Origin: Paracoccaceae bacterium
GTDB taxonomy: Bacteria > Pseudomonadota > Alphaproteobacteria > Rhodobacterales > Rhodobacteraceae
Direction of reading: 5' to 3'
DNA length: 49,172 nucleotides
NCBI GenBank assembly: GCA_018223085.1
Contig: JAAEZB010000017.1
Location: forward strand, 1-49,172
Shown here: in pieces, positions 9,092 to 19,451 of the stretch
How the letters are laid out: every line of letters starts with the position of its first letter
How positions within the stretch are numbered: position 1 is the stretch's first letter
Translations under genes and position numbers: made by a program
The notes under the pieces: generated by a model
What the model was told of the DNA's origin: nothing
What the model saw: the letters and a program-made list of their open reading frames with translations, nothing else
The model's database searches: none

Positions 9092-9718
9092 TTAGACGAT
9101 GGTCGCTTCGGTGGACGCTTCCATCTCTTCGCGGGTCACACCCTCGGCAAGCTCCACGATGTGAAGCCCCTTATGGGTCACGTCGAGCACGCCAAGGTTG
9201 GTGATGATGCGGTCCACGACGCCCTTACCGGTCAGCGGCAGGGTGCATTCGCGCAGCACCTTGGATTCACCCTTCTTGTTGGTGTGATCCATGACCACAA
9301 CCACACGGCCCACGCCCGCCACAAGGTCCATCGCGCCGCCCATGCCCTTGACGAGCTTGCCGGGGATCATCCAGTTGGCGAGGTCGCCCTTTTCGCTCAC
9401 TTCCATCGCGCCGAGGATCGCCATGGCGATCTTGCCGCCCCGGATCATCGCGAACGAGGTCGCACTGTCAAAATAGGCGGTCTGCGGCAGTTCGGTGATC
9501 GTCTGCTTGCCCGCGTTGATGAGGTCCGGGTCTTCTTCGCCCTCATAGGGGAAGGGGCCCATGCCCAGCATTCCGTTCTCGGATTGTAGTGTAACTTCAA
9601 CACCTTCCGGGATGTAGTTCGACACGAGGGTCGGAATGCCGATCCCAAGGTTCACATACCAACCGTCCTGAAGCTCTTGCGCCGCACGTGCGGCCATCTG
9701 GTTACGATCCCAAGGCAT
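9092..9718 (-). CDS. scoB: 3-oxoacid (succinyl-CoA:acetoacetate) CoA-transferase subunit B
   Basis: [40 protein letters not shown]...[16 protein letters not shown]. Confidence 0.93.
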   Translation of the reverse strand: MPWDRNQMAARAAQELQDGWYVNLGIGIPTLVSNYIPEGVEVTLQSENGMLGMGPFPYEGEEDPDLINAGKQTITELPQTAYFDSATSFAMIRGGKIAMAILGAMEVSEKGDLANWMIPGKLVKGMGGAMDLVAGVGRVVVVMDHTNKKGESKVLRECTLPLTGKGVVDRIITNLGVLDVTHKGLHIVELAEGVTREEMEASTEATIV

Positions 9719-10422
9719 TATGCTTCCTCCTTCTGACGGACGGTGCGCTGTTCGATGCGCTTTTCGTGATCGCCCTGGATCAGGCGATGGACATAGATGC
9801 CCGGCAGGTGGATCATGTCCGGATCAAGCGACCCGGTCGGCACGATTTCCTCAACCTCAGCGATGCAGATCTTGCCACAGGTCGCCGCCGGCTGGTTGAA
9901 GTTGCGCGCGGTCTTGCGGAAGACGAGGTTGCCCGTCTCATCGGCTTTCCATGCCTTGACGATCGAGAGATCGGCCACGATGCCTTCCTCAAGAATATAG
10001 GTTTCGCCGTTGAAATCCTTATGTTCTTTGCCCTCGGCGATCACCGTGCCCACACCGGTCTTGGTGTAGAAACCGGGGATGCCGGCCCCACCGGCGCGCA
10101 TGCGCTCGGCCAGGGTGCCTTGCGGGTTGAACTCAAGCTCAAGCTCGCCCGAAAGATACTGACGCATGAATTCGGCGTTTTCGCCCACATAGGACGAAAT
10201 CATCTTCTTCACCTGCTTGGTCTGCAGCAGGATGCCGATGCCGAAATCGTCAACACCCGCGTTGTTGGAGGCAAAAGTCAGGTTCTGCGCCCCGGCCTCC
10301 TTGATCGCGTCGAGCAGCAGCTCGGGAATACCGCAGAGGCCAAACCCTCCGGCGGCAATCAGCATGTCATCACGCAGGATGCCGTCGAGGGCCTCCTTGG
10401 CGTTTGCATAAACCTTCTTCAT
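9718..10422 (-). CDS. scoA: 3-oxoacid (succinyl-CoA:acetoacetate) CoA-transferase subunit A
   Basis: [21 protein letters not shown]...[31 protein letters not shown]; stop overlaps scoB start. Confidence 0.93.
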   Translation of the reverse strand: MKKVYANAKEALDGILRDDMLIAAGGFGLCGIPELLLDAIKEAGAQNLTFASNNAGVDDFGIGILLQTKQVKKMISSYVGENAEFMRQYLSGELELEFNPQGTLAERMRAGGAGIPGFYTKTGVGTVIAEGKEHKDFNGETYILEEGIVADLSIVKAWKADETGNLVFRKTARNFNQPAATCGKICIAEVEEIVPTGSLDPDMIHLPGIYVHRLIQGDHEKRIEQRTVRQKEEA

Positions 10423-10523
10423 GGAACTCTCCCTATGATCCGGAATTGCAAGCGTTTTGACCGTGCGTCAGGAGAGAGTCAACGATACGGGTGCGAATAC
10501 GTATTTCTACTGTCCGCCCCGGA

Positions 10524-11093
10524 TTAGATAATCCGTACCTGTGTGCCCACCGGCGTGATCTCGAACAACTGGGCAATCGCCTCGTTATAAAGCCCGATAC
10601 AGCCGTCCGAACTGCGCCGCCCGATCTTGCGCGTGTCATGGGTGCCATGGATGAGATAAGCGGGCCAGCCAAGATACATTGCGTGTGTTCCCAGAGGGTT
10701 ATCCGGCCCCGGCGGCATGTATTTGAGGTCCGGGTTACGCTCGACCATCGACGCGGTGGGGGTCCAGTCCGGGCCGACCTTCTTGCGTATAACCTCCGTA
10801 TAGCCGCGCTTGGTCAACTCGTCTGATGTGGGCACAGAGGTTGGGAAGATGCGATAGCTCGCCCCATCTCCGCTCCAGAAATGCAGCGCGCGCGATACTG
10901 TATCCGCCACGATGCTCGCCTTGCCAAGATCGTCGAAATGGTCACGCCAATCCTGTTCGCGAAAGCTCGATATAATGCGATTGACGGGTTCATCCTGCGA
11001 TCGCCCTATCTCGGCCAAGGCCGCGCCGGGCGCAAGAGAGAGGGCAGGGAGCGAGGCCAGAAGGCTCCGCCGGGTGATATGGTGTTTGGACAT
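10524..11093 (-). CDS. L,D-transpeptidase (YkuD family), secreted
   Basis: Tat-like signal (RRSLLASLPALSLAPGAALA); catalytic signature HGTHDTRKIGRRSSDGCIGLYNEAI. Confidence 0.93.
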   Translation of the reverse strand: MSKHHITRRSLLASLPALSLAPGAALAEIGRSQDEPVNRIISSFREQDWRDHFDDLGKASIVADTVSRALHFWSGDGASYRIFPTSVPTSDELTKRGYTEVIRKKVGPDWTPTASMVERNPDLKYMPPGPDNPLGTHAMYLGWPAYLIHGTHDTRKIGRRSSDGCIGLYNEAIAQLFEITPVGTQVRII

Positions 11094-11226
11094 GTGTTTA
11101 CCTGTGCGCGTGCTCGTTTTGCCCGCAAATTGCGGGCTCTGAACGTCCGAGGCAAATCACATATCGGTGACGCCGCATGTGAGGCAGAAAATGGCCCACC
11201 GCCCGCCGCAAGGGCAGGCGAAAGGG

Positions 11227-13764
11227 TTACTTCTTGGGTGCCGCTTTTTTCTTGGCCGCGGGCTTGCGCTTGGTGCCCTTCTTGGCGGCCTTTTCGGCAA
11301 TGAGGGCCACGGCCATCTCCATGGTCACGTCTTCGGGTTTTACATCCTTGGGAATGGTCGCGTTGACCTTTTCCCATTTCACATAAGGCCCATAGCGCCC
11401 GTCCATGATATTGATCGCGCCGCCATCCTCTGGATGATCCCCAAGCTCTTTCAACGGTTTGGCAGCCGTGCTCCCACGCCCGCGCGGGTTGTTGCGCTTG
11501 TCGGTCAAAAGCTCCACAGCGCGATTCATGCCGATCTCGAACACGTCTTCGGGGTCTTTGAGATTGGCGTAAACCGGCTTGGCCTCATCCGGCAGTTTGT
11601 GCATCACATAAGGCCCGAACCGGCCAAAGTTGGATGAGATCATGCCACCCTCGGGATGTTCCCCGATCTCGCGCGGCAGGCTGAGGAGAACCAGCGCCTT
11701 TTCAAGCGTCATCTCATCCTTGTTCCAGCCCTTGGGAAGCGATGCGCGCGGCGGCTTCTTGTTCTCCGGCGTCGGCTCGCCGCGTTGCACATAAGGGCCA
11801 AACCGGCCCGACTTGAGCCAGATTTCGTCGCCCGCATCCTCGCCGAGCACGCGTTCGTCGCCATCAGCCCCTTCGCCCGCGATCGGGCGGGTATAGGTGC
11901 ATTCCGGATAGTTGCCACAGCCGACAAAGCCGCCGGTGCGCGAGGTTTTCAAGTGCAACTTGCCGGTGCCGCATTTGGGGCAGATGCGCGGGTCCGAGCC
12001 ATCTTCGCGCGGCGGATAAAGCTGCGGCGCGAGCGCTTCGTCGAGCACGTCAAGCACCTCGGTGATGCGCAATTCTGAGGTTTCGGAAATCGCCGCCGAG
12101 AAATCCTTCCAGAACCGGGCAAGGACGTTCTTGTAGTCGCGGTTGCCCGCCGACACGTCATCAAGCTCTTCCTCAAGATCGGCGGTGAACTCATAGCCGA
12201 CATATTTGCGGAAGAAGTTCAAAAGGAAGATCGTCACGATCCGTCCCTTGTCCTCGGGGAACAGGCGGTTCTTGTCCTTGCGGACATATTCGCGGTCCTG
12301 AATCGTGGTGATGACGCTGGCATAGGTCGAAGGCCGCCCGATACCAAGCTCTTCCATCTTTTTGACCAGCGTCGCCTCAGTATAGCGCGGCGGCGGCTGG
12401 GTGAAATGCTGTTCGGGGCTGATCTTGCGCTTTTCGGCGGCTTCGCCTTCCATGATCTGAGGCAGGCGCTTGTCATCGTCATCCACGACCTGATCGTCAC
12501 GACCTTCTTCATAGACCCGCATGAAACCGTCAAATTGCACGACCTGACCAGTCGCGCGCAGTTCCACTTCGCCATCGGCGCTCGCAATATCGACCGTGGT
12601 GCGCTCAAGACGCGCGCCTTCCATTTGGCAGGCGAGCGTGCGCTTCCAGATCAGATCATAGAGCTTGCGCTGATCCGGTTCGGCGGCCTTGAGATCGTCG
12701 ACCGTGCGGGTCATCTCGGTCGGTCGGATACATTCGTGCGCTTCTTGTGCGTTCTTGGCCTTGTTCTTGTAGATACGCGGGCTTGCGGGCACGTATTCAG
12801 CGCCATAGCGATCCTTGATTGCATCGCGCGCGGCGGTCACGGCCTCGGGGGCCATGTCGATGCCGTCGGTTCGCATATAGGTGATATAGCCCGCCTCGTA
12901 GAGCCGCTGCGCCGCGCTCATGGTCTGGCGCGCGCCCATGCCGAATTTGCGGCTGGCTTCCTGTTGCAGGGTCGAGGTCATAAAGGGCGGCGAGGGGTTG
13001 CGGCTTGCCGGTTTCGCTTCGACGCTCTTGATCGTGAGGGCGCGTGACGTGATTGCCTGCACGGCAATCTCCGCCGCCGTATCGGTCTCGATGCTGAACT
13101 TGTCGAGCTTCTGGCCACCGAGCACCGTGAGACGTGCCTCGAATTCCTGACCGCGTGGCGTGGCGAGCATGGCCTTCACCGACCAGTATTCGCGCGGATT
13201 GAAGGCTTCGATCTCCATTTCGCGCTCGACAATGAGCCGCAGGCAGACCGATTGCACGCGGCCCGCCGAACGCGCACCCGGCAGTTTGCGCCAGAGCACC
13301 GGCGAGAGATTGAACCCCACGAGATAGTCGAGCGCCCGGCGCGCCAGATAGGCATCGACCAGCGGCTGGTCGATGTCGCGCGGGTTCTGCATCGCCTCGG
13401 TGACGGCGGATTTGGTGATCGCGTTGAACACCACCCGGCTGACTGGCGTGTCCTTCTTGATAGCGCGCCGCTTGCGCAGCGCCTCTTCTAGGTGCCAGCT
13501 GATCGCCTCGCCTTCGCGGTCGGGGTCGGTTGCGAGAATAAGAGCATTGTCGTCTTTAAGGGCGTCGGCAATCGCCTTCACATGTTTGCGCGAATCGGCA
13601 CCAACTTCCCAAGTCATCGCAAAGGCATCTTCGGTATCGACGCTGCCATCCTTGGGCGGCAAGTCCCGCACATGGCCATAGGAGGCGAGTACGGTGTAAT
13701 CGGGGCCCAGATACTTGTTGATGGTTTTGGCTTTGGCCGGGGATTCGACGACGACAACGGGCAT
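11227..13764 (-). CDS. topA: DNA topoisomerase I
   Basis: MPVVVVESPAKAKTINKYLGPDYTVLASYGHVRDLPPKDG...LILATDPDREGEAISWHL...AGYITYMRTDG; Lys-rich C-terminus. Confidence 0.97.
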   Translation of the reverse strand: MPVVVVESPAKAKTINKYLGPDYTVLASYGHVRDLPPKDGSVDTEDAFAMTWEVGADSRKHVKAIADALKDDNALILATDPDREGEAISWHLEEALRKRRAIKKDTPVSRVVFNAITKSAVTEAMQNPRDIDQPLVDAYLARRALDYLVGFNLSPVLWRKLPGARSAGRVQSVCLRLIVEREMEIEAFNPREYWSVKAMLATPRGQEFEARLTVLGGQKLDKFSIETDTAAEIAVQAITSRALTIKSVEAKPASRNPSPPFMTSTLQQEASRKFGMGARQTMSAAQRLYEAGYITYMRTDGIDMAPEAVTAARDAIKDRYGAEYVPASPRIYKNKAKNAQEAHECIRPTEMTRTVDDLKAAEPDQRKLYDLIWKRTLACQMEGARLERTTVDIASADGEVELRATGQVVQFDGFMRVYEEGRDDQVVDDDDKRLPQIMEGEAAEKRKISPEQHFTQPPPRYTEATLVKKMEELGIGRPSTYASVITTIQDREYVRKDKNRLFPEDKGRIVTIFLLNFFRKYVGYEFTADLEEELDDVSAGNRDYKNVLARFWKDFSAAISETSELRITEVLDVLDEALAPQLYPPREDGSDPRICPKCGTGKLHLKTSRTGGFVGCGNYPECTYTRPIAGEGADGDERVLGEDAGDEIWLKSGRFGPYVQRGEPTPENKKPPRASLPKGWNKDEMTLEKALVLLSLPREIGEHPEGGMISSNFGRFGPYVMHKLPDEAKPVYANLKDPEDVFEIGMNRAVELLTDKRNNPRGRGSTAAKPLKELGDHPEDGGAINIMDGRYGPYVKWEKVNATIPKDVKPEDVTMEMAVALIAEKAAKKGTKRKPAAKKKAAPKK

Positions 13765-13940
13765 ATAATTCCTACCGACTCTAATAACTGCTCTGGCGGC
13801 GGAAAATGTGGTCTTGAGGGGGGTGTTGTCAATGCACCCATTGTGCCGCAGCTGTTTTCGCGTCTTTTCGGACGCCATAAATCGCCCCATCCGAGGGCAG
13901 TGTCGTCGCTCGCGAAACGCGCTCCGGGGTCTGCCGAAAA

Positions 13941-15098
13941 TCAGTTTCGGGCGAGGAACCCGCCCGCCTGTCGCCGGATGCGCCCCTCGATTTCAAGATC
14001 GATGAGGACGGGGGCAACCTCTGCGGCCGGGGCGGCCAGATCACGAATAAGCTGATCTTCGGCCAAAGGGGCGGGGCCGAGACGGTCGAGGATCTTTTGG
14101 TGCAGTTTCGCCACCTCGCGCAGGGGGCGCGGCTTTGATGAGGCCTCGGGCAGGGGCATTTCTATCTGCTCTGTCGGTTTGGGAGTCTCGTTCGTGGCAG
14201 CGTGCGCCGGACCAATCGCCTCAATCACGTCCTCGGCGCCGCGCACCAACGTTGCGCCATCGCGCAAGAGCATGTTGCACCCCGACGCGCGGGCGTCGAA
14301 CGGATGGCCGGGCACGGCGAGCACATCACGTCCCTGATCGAGCGCTCCGTGCGCCGTCAGGAGGCTTCCGGAGCGCGCCGCCGCCTCGACAACAATCACG
14401 GCGCGGGCCAGCCCCGAGATAATCCGGTTGCGGGCTGGGAAATGGCGCGCCTGCGGTTGCGTGCCCATGGATTGTTCCGAAAGACGCAACCCGCGTGAGG
14501 CGATATCCTCGGCAAGTTTTGCGTTTTCCGCCGGATAGATCACATCGACTCCGCCCCCGAGAACCGCCATGGTCCCGGTGTCGAGTGTGGCCAGATGTGC
14601 CGCCGTATCGATGCCGCGCGCCATGCCTGAAACGATGGTAAAGCCAGCCTCGCCAAGGTCGCGGGCCAGTGCGCGGGCCATGCGGGTGCCAAGAGACGAG
14701 GCATTGCGCGCGCCGACAATGGCGACAAGGGGGCGGGTCAAAAGCTCTGTGCGCCCCATGGCCCAGAGGAGCGGCGGGGCGTCGGGAATTTCCTGAAGAC
14801 TCGGAGGGTAGGGGGCGGTGCCATGCAGGATCAATTCTGCCCCGGCGCGATAGCCCGCTTCAAGCTCACGTTCTACAGTGGCGCGGTCACAGGTGCGGTA
14901 TCTCTCTTCACCAGCCTCGCGCGCAATTTCAGGCAAGGCCTCAAGCGCGGCTTCGGCCGAGCCATATTCCTTAAGCAGGCGATGAAAGGTCGTTACGCCA
15001 ACCCGGCGTGAGCGCAATAGACGGAGCCACGAAACCCGCTGTTCTTCCGTGGTGGGTGGGAGTTGGGGGTGAGTGGAAGAAGAGTTTGTTCCGGTCAT
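13941..15098 (-). CDS. dprA: DNA-processing protein DprA
   Basis: YPPSLQEIPDAPPLLWAMG...VAIVGARNASSLGTRMARALARDLGEAGFTIVSGMARGIDTAAHLATLDTGTMAVLGGGVDVIYPAEN. Confidence 0.95.
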   Translation of the reverse strand: MTGTNSSSTHPQLPPTTEEQRVSWLRLLRSRRVGVTTFHRLLKEYGSAEAALEALPEIAREAGEERYRTCDRATVERELEAGYRAGAELILHGTAPYPPSLQEIPDAPPLLWAMGRTELLTRPLVAIVGARNASSLGTRMARALARDLGEAGFTIVSGMARGIDTAAHLATLDTGTMAVLGGGVDVIYPAENAKLAEDIASRGLRLSEQSMGTQPQARHFPARNRIISGLARAVIVVEAAARSGSLLTAHGALDQGRDVLAVPGHPFDARASGCNMLLRDGATLVRGAEDVIEAIGPAHAATNETPKPTEQIEMPLPEASSKPRPLREVAKLHQKILDRLGPAPLAEDQLIRDLAAPAAEVAPVLIDLEIEGRIRRQAGGFLARN

Positions 15099-15167
15099 CC
15101 GTGGCTCCGCCTGCTTGCAGAATCAGGTTTAACGCACATCTGGTTAACAGGGCGTAAACCACGCCCG

Positions 15168-15197
15168 CACTTTTCCACTTCCCCTCAAAATACCTCG
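15168..15197 (-). terminator. Terminator-like motif downstream of tldD (Rhodobacteraceae-type GCC(T/A)CC...GGTATTTTGAGGGGAAG)
   Basis: On the minus strand directly after the tldD stop: GGCCACCTGACGAGGTATTTTGAGGGGAAG; resembles the motif at 31194-31229. Confidence 0.45.
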
Positions 15198-16619
15198 TCA
15201 GGTGGCCGCGCCGCCGACGGTCAACCCGCCCATGAGCACCGTTGGCTGACCCACGCCAACCGGCACCCATTGGCCCGCCTTGCCGCAATTGCCCATGCCG
15301 GGGTCAAGTGCCATGTCATTACCTAGAGCACGGATTTGTTGCATCGCGGTGGGGCCGTCGCCGATCAGGGTTGCTCCCTTGACCGGCGCGCCGATCTTGC
15401 CGTCCTGAACCCGGTAGGCCTCGGTGCAGGAAAAGACGAATTTGCCATTGGTGATGTCCACCTGCCCGCCGCCAAAGCCTACAGCGTAGATCCCGTCCTT
15501 GAGGGACGCGACAAGGTCCGCCGGATCGGCGTTGCCACCTTCCATATAGGTATTGGTCATGCGCGGCATGGGTGGATGGGCATAGCTCTCGCGCCGCCCG
15601 TTGCCCGTCACGTCGACTCCCATGAGGCGGGCGTTCTGGCGGTCCTGCATATAACCAACAAGGACGCCATCCTCGATCAATACATTGCGCCCCGAGGGCG
15701 TGCCTTCGTCGTCTACAGTGATTGAGCCGCGCCGGTCGGGCAGGGTGCCATCGTCAATCACGGTGACGCCCTTGGACGCGACCTGATCGCCGATCCGCCC
15801 GGTAAAGCGCGACGAGCCTTTACGGTTGAAATCCCCTTCAAGCCCATGACCCACCGCTTCGTGCAACAGGATGCCGGGCCATCCCGGCCCAAGCACCACA
15901 TCCATTGCTCCGGCGGGGGCAGGCACGGCCTCAAGGTTGACCCGCGCAATACGCAGCGCCTCGCGGGCCTTGCGTTGCCAGTCGGCCGGATCGAGCAACC
16001 CGTCGAGACCGATACGCCCTCCGCCTGAGGCGCTTCCGCTTTCACGCCGCCCGTCTTTTTCGACAATCACTGAAACATCGACGCGCGTCATCGGGCGGCT
16101 GTCGCTGACCATGGTGCCGTCGGGGCGCAGGATCACCACTTCTTGATGCGAGGCTGCAACCGAGGCCGTGACCTGCACCACCTGCGGGTCGAGATCACGG
16201 GTAAAGGCATCAATCTCGCGTAGGGTCTCAATCTTGACCGGGAAGGTGGCGTCCGCAATCGGGTCGCGGTCGGTATAAAGCTGTCGGTTGGTGCGTTTAG
16301 GGCCTTCCGCCAATGTGCCGCCGCCGTCGCCCACGGCAAGCCGCGCCGTCTCGACCGCGCGCCGCAGCGCCGATTCGGAGATTTCCGAACTATGGGCATA
16401 GCCCGACACTTCACCACGTACCGCTCGAAGCCCGAATCCTTCCGATGCATCATAGGATGCGTTGCGAAGTCGCCCGTCATCGAAGACGAGCACCTCGCCA
16501 CGCCGTCTTTCAAGGAACAATTCGCCATCATCGGCCCCCTGCGTGGCCTTGCGTAGCTCTGCGAGGGCGGTTTCTTCGTCGATAAGTGTCTCGAAGGGCA
16601 AGAATTTGATCTGAGTCAT
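15198..16619 (-). CDS. tldD: Metalloprotease TldD
   Basis: VVLGPGWPGILLHEAVGHGLEGDFNRKGSSRFTGRIGDQVASKGVTVIDDGTLPDRRGSITVDDEGTP. Confidence 0.96.
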   Translation of the reverse strand: MTQIKFLPFETLIDEETALAELRKATQGADDGELFLERRRGEVLVFDDGRLRNASYDASEGFGLRAVRGEVSGYAHSSEISESALRRAVETARLAVGDGGGTLAEGPKRTNRQLYTDRDPIADATFPVKIETLREIDAFTRDLDPQVVQVTASVAASHQEVVILRPDGTMVSDSRPMTRVDVSVIVEKDGRRESGSASGGGRIGLDGLLDPADWQRKAREALRIARVNLEAVPAPAGAMDVVLGPGWPGILLHEAVGHGLEGDFNRKGSSRFTGRIGDQVASKGVTVIDDGTLPDRRGSITVDDEGTPSGRNVLIEDGVLVGYMQDRQNARLMGVDVTGNGRRESYAHPPMPRMTNTYMEGGNADPADLVASLKDGIYAVGFGGGQVDITNGKFVFSCTEAYRVQDGKIGAPVKGATLIGDGPTAMQQIRALGNDMALDPGMGNCGKAGQWVPVGVGQPTVLMGGLTVGGAAT

Positions 16620-16639
16620 ATGGATTTTCCCTTCGGAAT

Positions 16640-16653
16640 TTGATCTATATCAA
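16640..16653. promoter_or_regulatory. FNR/FnrL-type binding site
   Basis: TTGAT-CTAT-ATCAA, exact match to the TTGAT-N4-ATCAA consensus, in the tldD/ctaC divergent intergenic region. Confidence 0.75.
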
Positions 16654-16803
16654 AAAAAGCGTCCGTTTGCCGCGGCTCCGCTTCTTTATTTGGCAGATAG
16701 AATATGGTTTCTATCGTCGACACAAGCGCGGGATGCCATCGCATACGATGGTGTTTTGCATCGGAACAGAAATGAACAAGAACGCAACCGATCAGGGTGA
16801 ACT

Positions 16804-17655
16804 ATGCGAATTCAAACGAAAATCCTGAGCCTGATGGCAGCTCTTACCGCGTCCTCGGCGCTCGCACAGGACGTTGAGACGGTGGGTAAGCCGATTGAGC
16901 GCGGTCTCGGCTTCCAGCCGGCCGCAACCGAACTGGCCCGCGACCTACAGTCTCTGGACTACATGATTCTGGTCATCATCACCGGCATCGTGGCTCTGGT
17001 GGCCGGGCTGATGCTCTATATCTTCGTGCGCTTCAACAAGCGCGCCAACCCGACCCCGGCAAGCTTTACCCACAACACGCCGATCGAGATCGCCTGGACC
17101 ATCGGGCCGATCATCATTCTGGTCTTCATTGGTGCCTTCTCGCTTCCGGTTCTGTTTAAACAGCAGGAAATTCCCGAGGGCGACATCACCATCAAGGTGA
17201 CCGGCTACCAGTGGTACTGGGGTTATGAATATGTCGACCACGAATTCGGCTTTGATAGCTTCATGCTCGCCAAAGATGAGCTTGGCGATTACGGCTACAA
17301 CAGCGATGAATACCTGCTCGCAACTGACACACAGGTCGTCGTGCCCGTGGGCAAGACCATTGTCATGCAGGTAACAGGTGCCGATGTGATCCACTCCTGG
17401 ACCATCCCCGCTTTCGGCGTGAAACAAGACGCCGTGCCGGGCCGCCTTGCGGAGCTTTGGTTCAAAGCCGAGCGTGAAGGCATCTATTTCGGTCAGTGCT
17501 CCGAGCTTTGCGGCAAGGACCACGCCTATATGCCGATCACCGTCAAGGTCGTCTCGCAAGAGGCCTATGATGCATGGCTCGAAGGCGCGATCGAGGAATA
17601 TGCCGGCGATCCGTCGACCCTTCCGAACCGTGTTCAGCTCGCTTCGGCAGACTGA
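16804..17655 (+). CDS. ctaC: Cytochrome c oxidase subunit II
   Basis: Signal peptide, two TM helices, CuA motif [34 protein letters not shown]. Confidence 0.97.
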   Translation: MRIQTKILSLMAALTASSALAQDVETVGKPIERGLGFQPAATELARDLQSLDYMILVIITGIVALVAGLMLYIFVRFNKRANPTPASFTHNTPIEIAWTIGPIIILVFIGAFSLPVLFKQQEIPEGDITIKVTGYQWYWGYEYVDHEFGFDSFMLAKDELGDYGYNSDEYLLATDTQVVVPVGKTIVMQVTGADVIHSWTIPAFGVKQDAVPGRLAELWFKAEREGIYFGQCSELCGKDHAYMPITVKVVSQEAYDAWLEGAIEEYAGDPSTLPNRVQLASAD

Positions 17656-17743
17656 TCCGCACGGGTAACCAAGAACCGGGATGTGCCTCGCGGCGCATCC
17701 CAGCCAGGAAACCAAGGGGTTTCCAGCCAGGGAGGAAGCGCGC

Positions 17744-18682
17744 ATGAGCGACGCAAGCGTTAACAGTCAGGCAGATTTCAACGAGGCCAGCTTCGGCGAT
17801 TACTTCGCCCTGCTGAAGCCGCGGGTGATGTCGCTTGTGGTGTTTACCGCGCTTGTCGGGCTTCTCGCGGCGCCTGTGGATGTACATCCCTTCGTCGCCT
17901 TTGCCTCGATCCTGTTTATCGCTGTTGGCGGCGGTGCTTCCGGCGCGCTCAACATGTGGTGGGATAGTGATATCGACGCGGTGATGAAGCGGACCCAGAG
18001 CCGCCCCATCCCGGCGGGCAAAGTGACCCGTGATGAAGCCTTTGCCATCGGCATCACGCTTTCCGCCTTTGCCTGCATCATGCTGGCGCTGGCTGCGAAT
18101 GTCGTTGCCGGGGCGCTTCTGGCCTTCACGATTTTCTTTTACGTGGTGATCTACACCATGTGGCTCAAGCGTTGGACGCCGCAGAACATCGTCATTGGCG
18201 GCGCTGCCGGGGCCTTCCCTCCGATGATCGGCTGGGCCGTGGCAACCGGTGGTGTCTCCATCGAATCCGTTCTGATGTTTACCTTGACCTTCATGTGGAC
18301 CCCGCCGCATTTCTGGGCCCTCTGCCTGTTCATGAAATCGGATTACAAGGATGCGGGCGTGCCGATGCTGCACGTGACCCATGGTCGCCGTGTGACGCGT
18401 AATCATATCCTCGTCTACACGATCCTTCTCGCCATCGTCGCCATCGGTATGGGCTTTACCGGCGTTGGCGGACCGATCTACCTCACCACTGCGCTGATCC
18501 TGAACGGGTTGTTCCTTGCCGGGGCAATCTCGATCTGGCGCCGCGATGAAGAGGTGGCCGAGGCCGACAAATACAAGCGCGAGAAGAGCTTCTTCGGCCT
18601 TTCGCTGCTGTATCTCTTCCTGCACTTCGGTGCGATCCTCGCCGAGGCCACACTGGCCCCCTATGGCCTTGGAGGCTGGTAA
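17744..18682 (+). CDS. ctaB: Heme o synthase (protoheme IX farnesyltransferase)
   Basis: [22 protein letters not shown]...[31 protein letters not shown]...[20 protein letters not shown]. Confidence 0.96.
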   Translation: MSDASVNSQADFNEASFGDYFALLKPRVMSLVVFTALVGLLAAPVDVHPFVAFASILFIAVGGGASGALNMWWDSDIDAVMKRTQSRPIPAGKVTRDEAFAIGITLSAFACIMLALAANVVAGALLAFTIFFYVVIYTMWLKRWTPQNIVIGGAAGAFPPMIGWAVATGGVSIESVLMFTLTFMWTPPHFWALCLFMKSDYKDAGVPMLHVTHGRRVTRNHILVYTILLAIVAIGMGFTGVGGPIYLTTALILNGLFLAGAISIWRRDEEVAEADKYKREKSFFGLSLLYLFLHFGAILAEATLAPYGLGGW

Positions 18683-18686
18683 GACC

Positions 18687-18848
18687 ATGAGCTTTCGCGA
18701 CGACCATGAACTGCACAAGCGCCGCCTTGGCCGCAATGTCGGCCTCGCGCTGGTGCTTGCAGGCTTTATCGCCATCGTCTTTGGCCTGACCGTGGTCAAG
18801 GTCACGCGCGGCGATTATGAGCCGGAAAACGCAAAGGTGAGCAACTGA
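18687..18848 (+). CDS. Small cytochrome oxidase assembly/CoxF-like membrane protein (53 aa)
   Basis: [53 protein letters not shown]; one TM helix; between ctaB and ctaG with overlapping stop/start. Confidence 0.85.
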   Translation: MSFRDDHELHKRRLGRNVGLALVLAGFIAIVFGLTVVKVTRGDYEPENAKVSN

Positions 18849-19423
18849 TGGCGATGGACCCCAAGACCAAGACTCTGGCCCAGACCCTCGGCGTTGTCGT
18901 GACCATGGGCGCGCTCGCCTGGGCCTCGGTGCCGTTCTACGACTGGTTCTGCCGGGTGACGGGCTTTGGTGGGACCACCGGCGTGGCCGATGCGGGCTCT
19001 AGCGAAATTCTGGACCAGACCGTCAAGGTCCGCTTCGATGCGAGCAAAGAACGTGGCTTTGGCTGGGAATTCAAACCGCTCCAGCGCACCATGGAAATCC
19101 GCATCGGTGAAACCGGGCTGGCCTTTTACGAAGCCTACAACCCGACCGACCGCCCCATTGCAGGGCAGGCGAGCTACAACGTCTTCCCCTACGAGGCCGG
19201 CGGCTATTTCACCAAGATCGACTGTTTCTGCTTTGAAGAGCAAGTGCTGCAACCCGGTGAACGGGTGACGATGCCGGTCTCTTTCTACGTAGACCCCGAG
19301 ATGGTTGAGGACCGGGACGCGAAATACGTGACCCATATCACCCTGTCCTACACCTTCCACGAAATCGACCTGCCCGAGACCACTGCGGCGCTCGCGCGGG
19401 AAAACGAAACCGAAGTAAACTAA
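18848..19423 (+). CDS. ctaG: Cytochrome c oxidase assembly protein CtaG/Cox11
   Basis: [17 protein letters not shown]...[29 protein letters not shown]...ITLSYTFHE. Confidence 0.96.
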   Translation: MAMDPKTKTLAQTLGVVVTMGALAWASVPFYDWFCRVTGFGGTTGVADAGSSEILDQTVKVRFDASKERGFGWEFKPLQRTMEIRIGETGLAFYEAYNPTDRPIAGQASYNVFPYEAGGYFTKIDCFCFEEQVLQPGERVTMPVSFYVDPEMVEDRDAKYVTHITLSYTFHEIDLPETTAALARENETEVN

Positions 19424-19451
19424 GAAGCCTTCCAACGAGGGAATAACGAAA

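Noticed and set aside
17543-18805. 420-aa minus-strand ORF antisense to ctaB
   Set aside because: Highly charged Arg/His/Gly-rich shadow ORF; ctaB on the plus strand is unambiguous.
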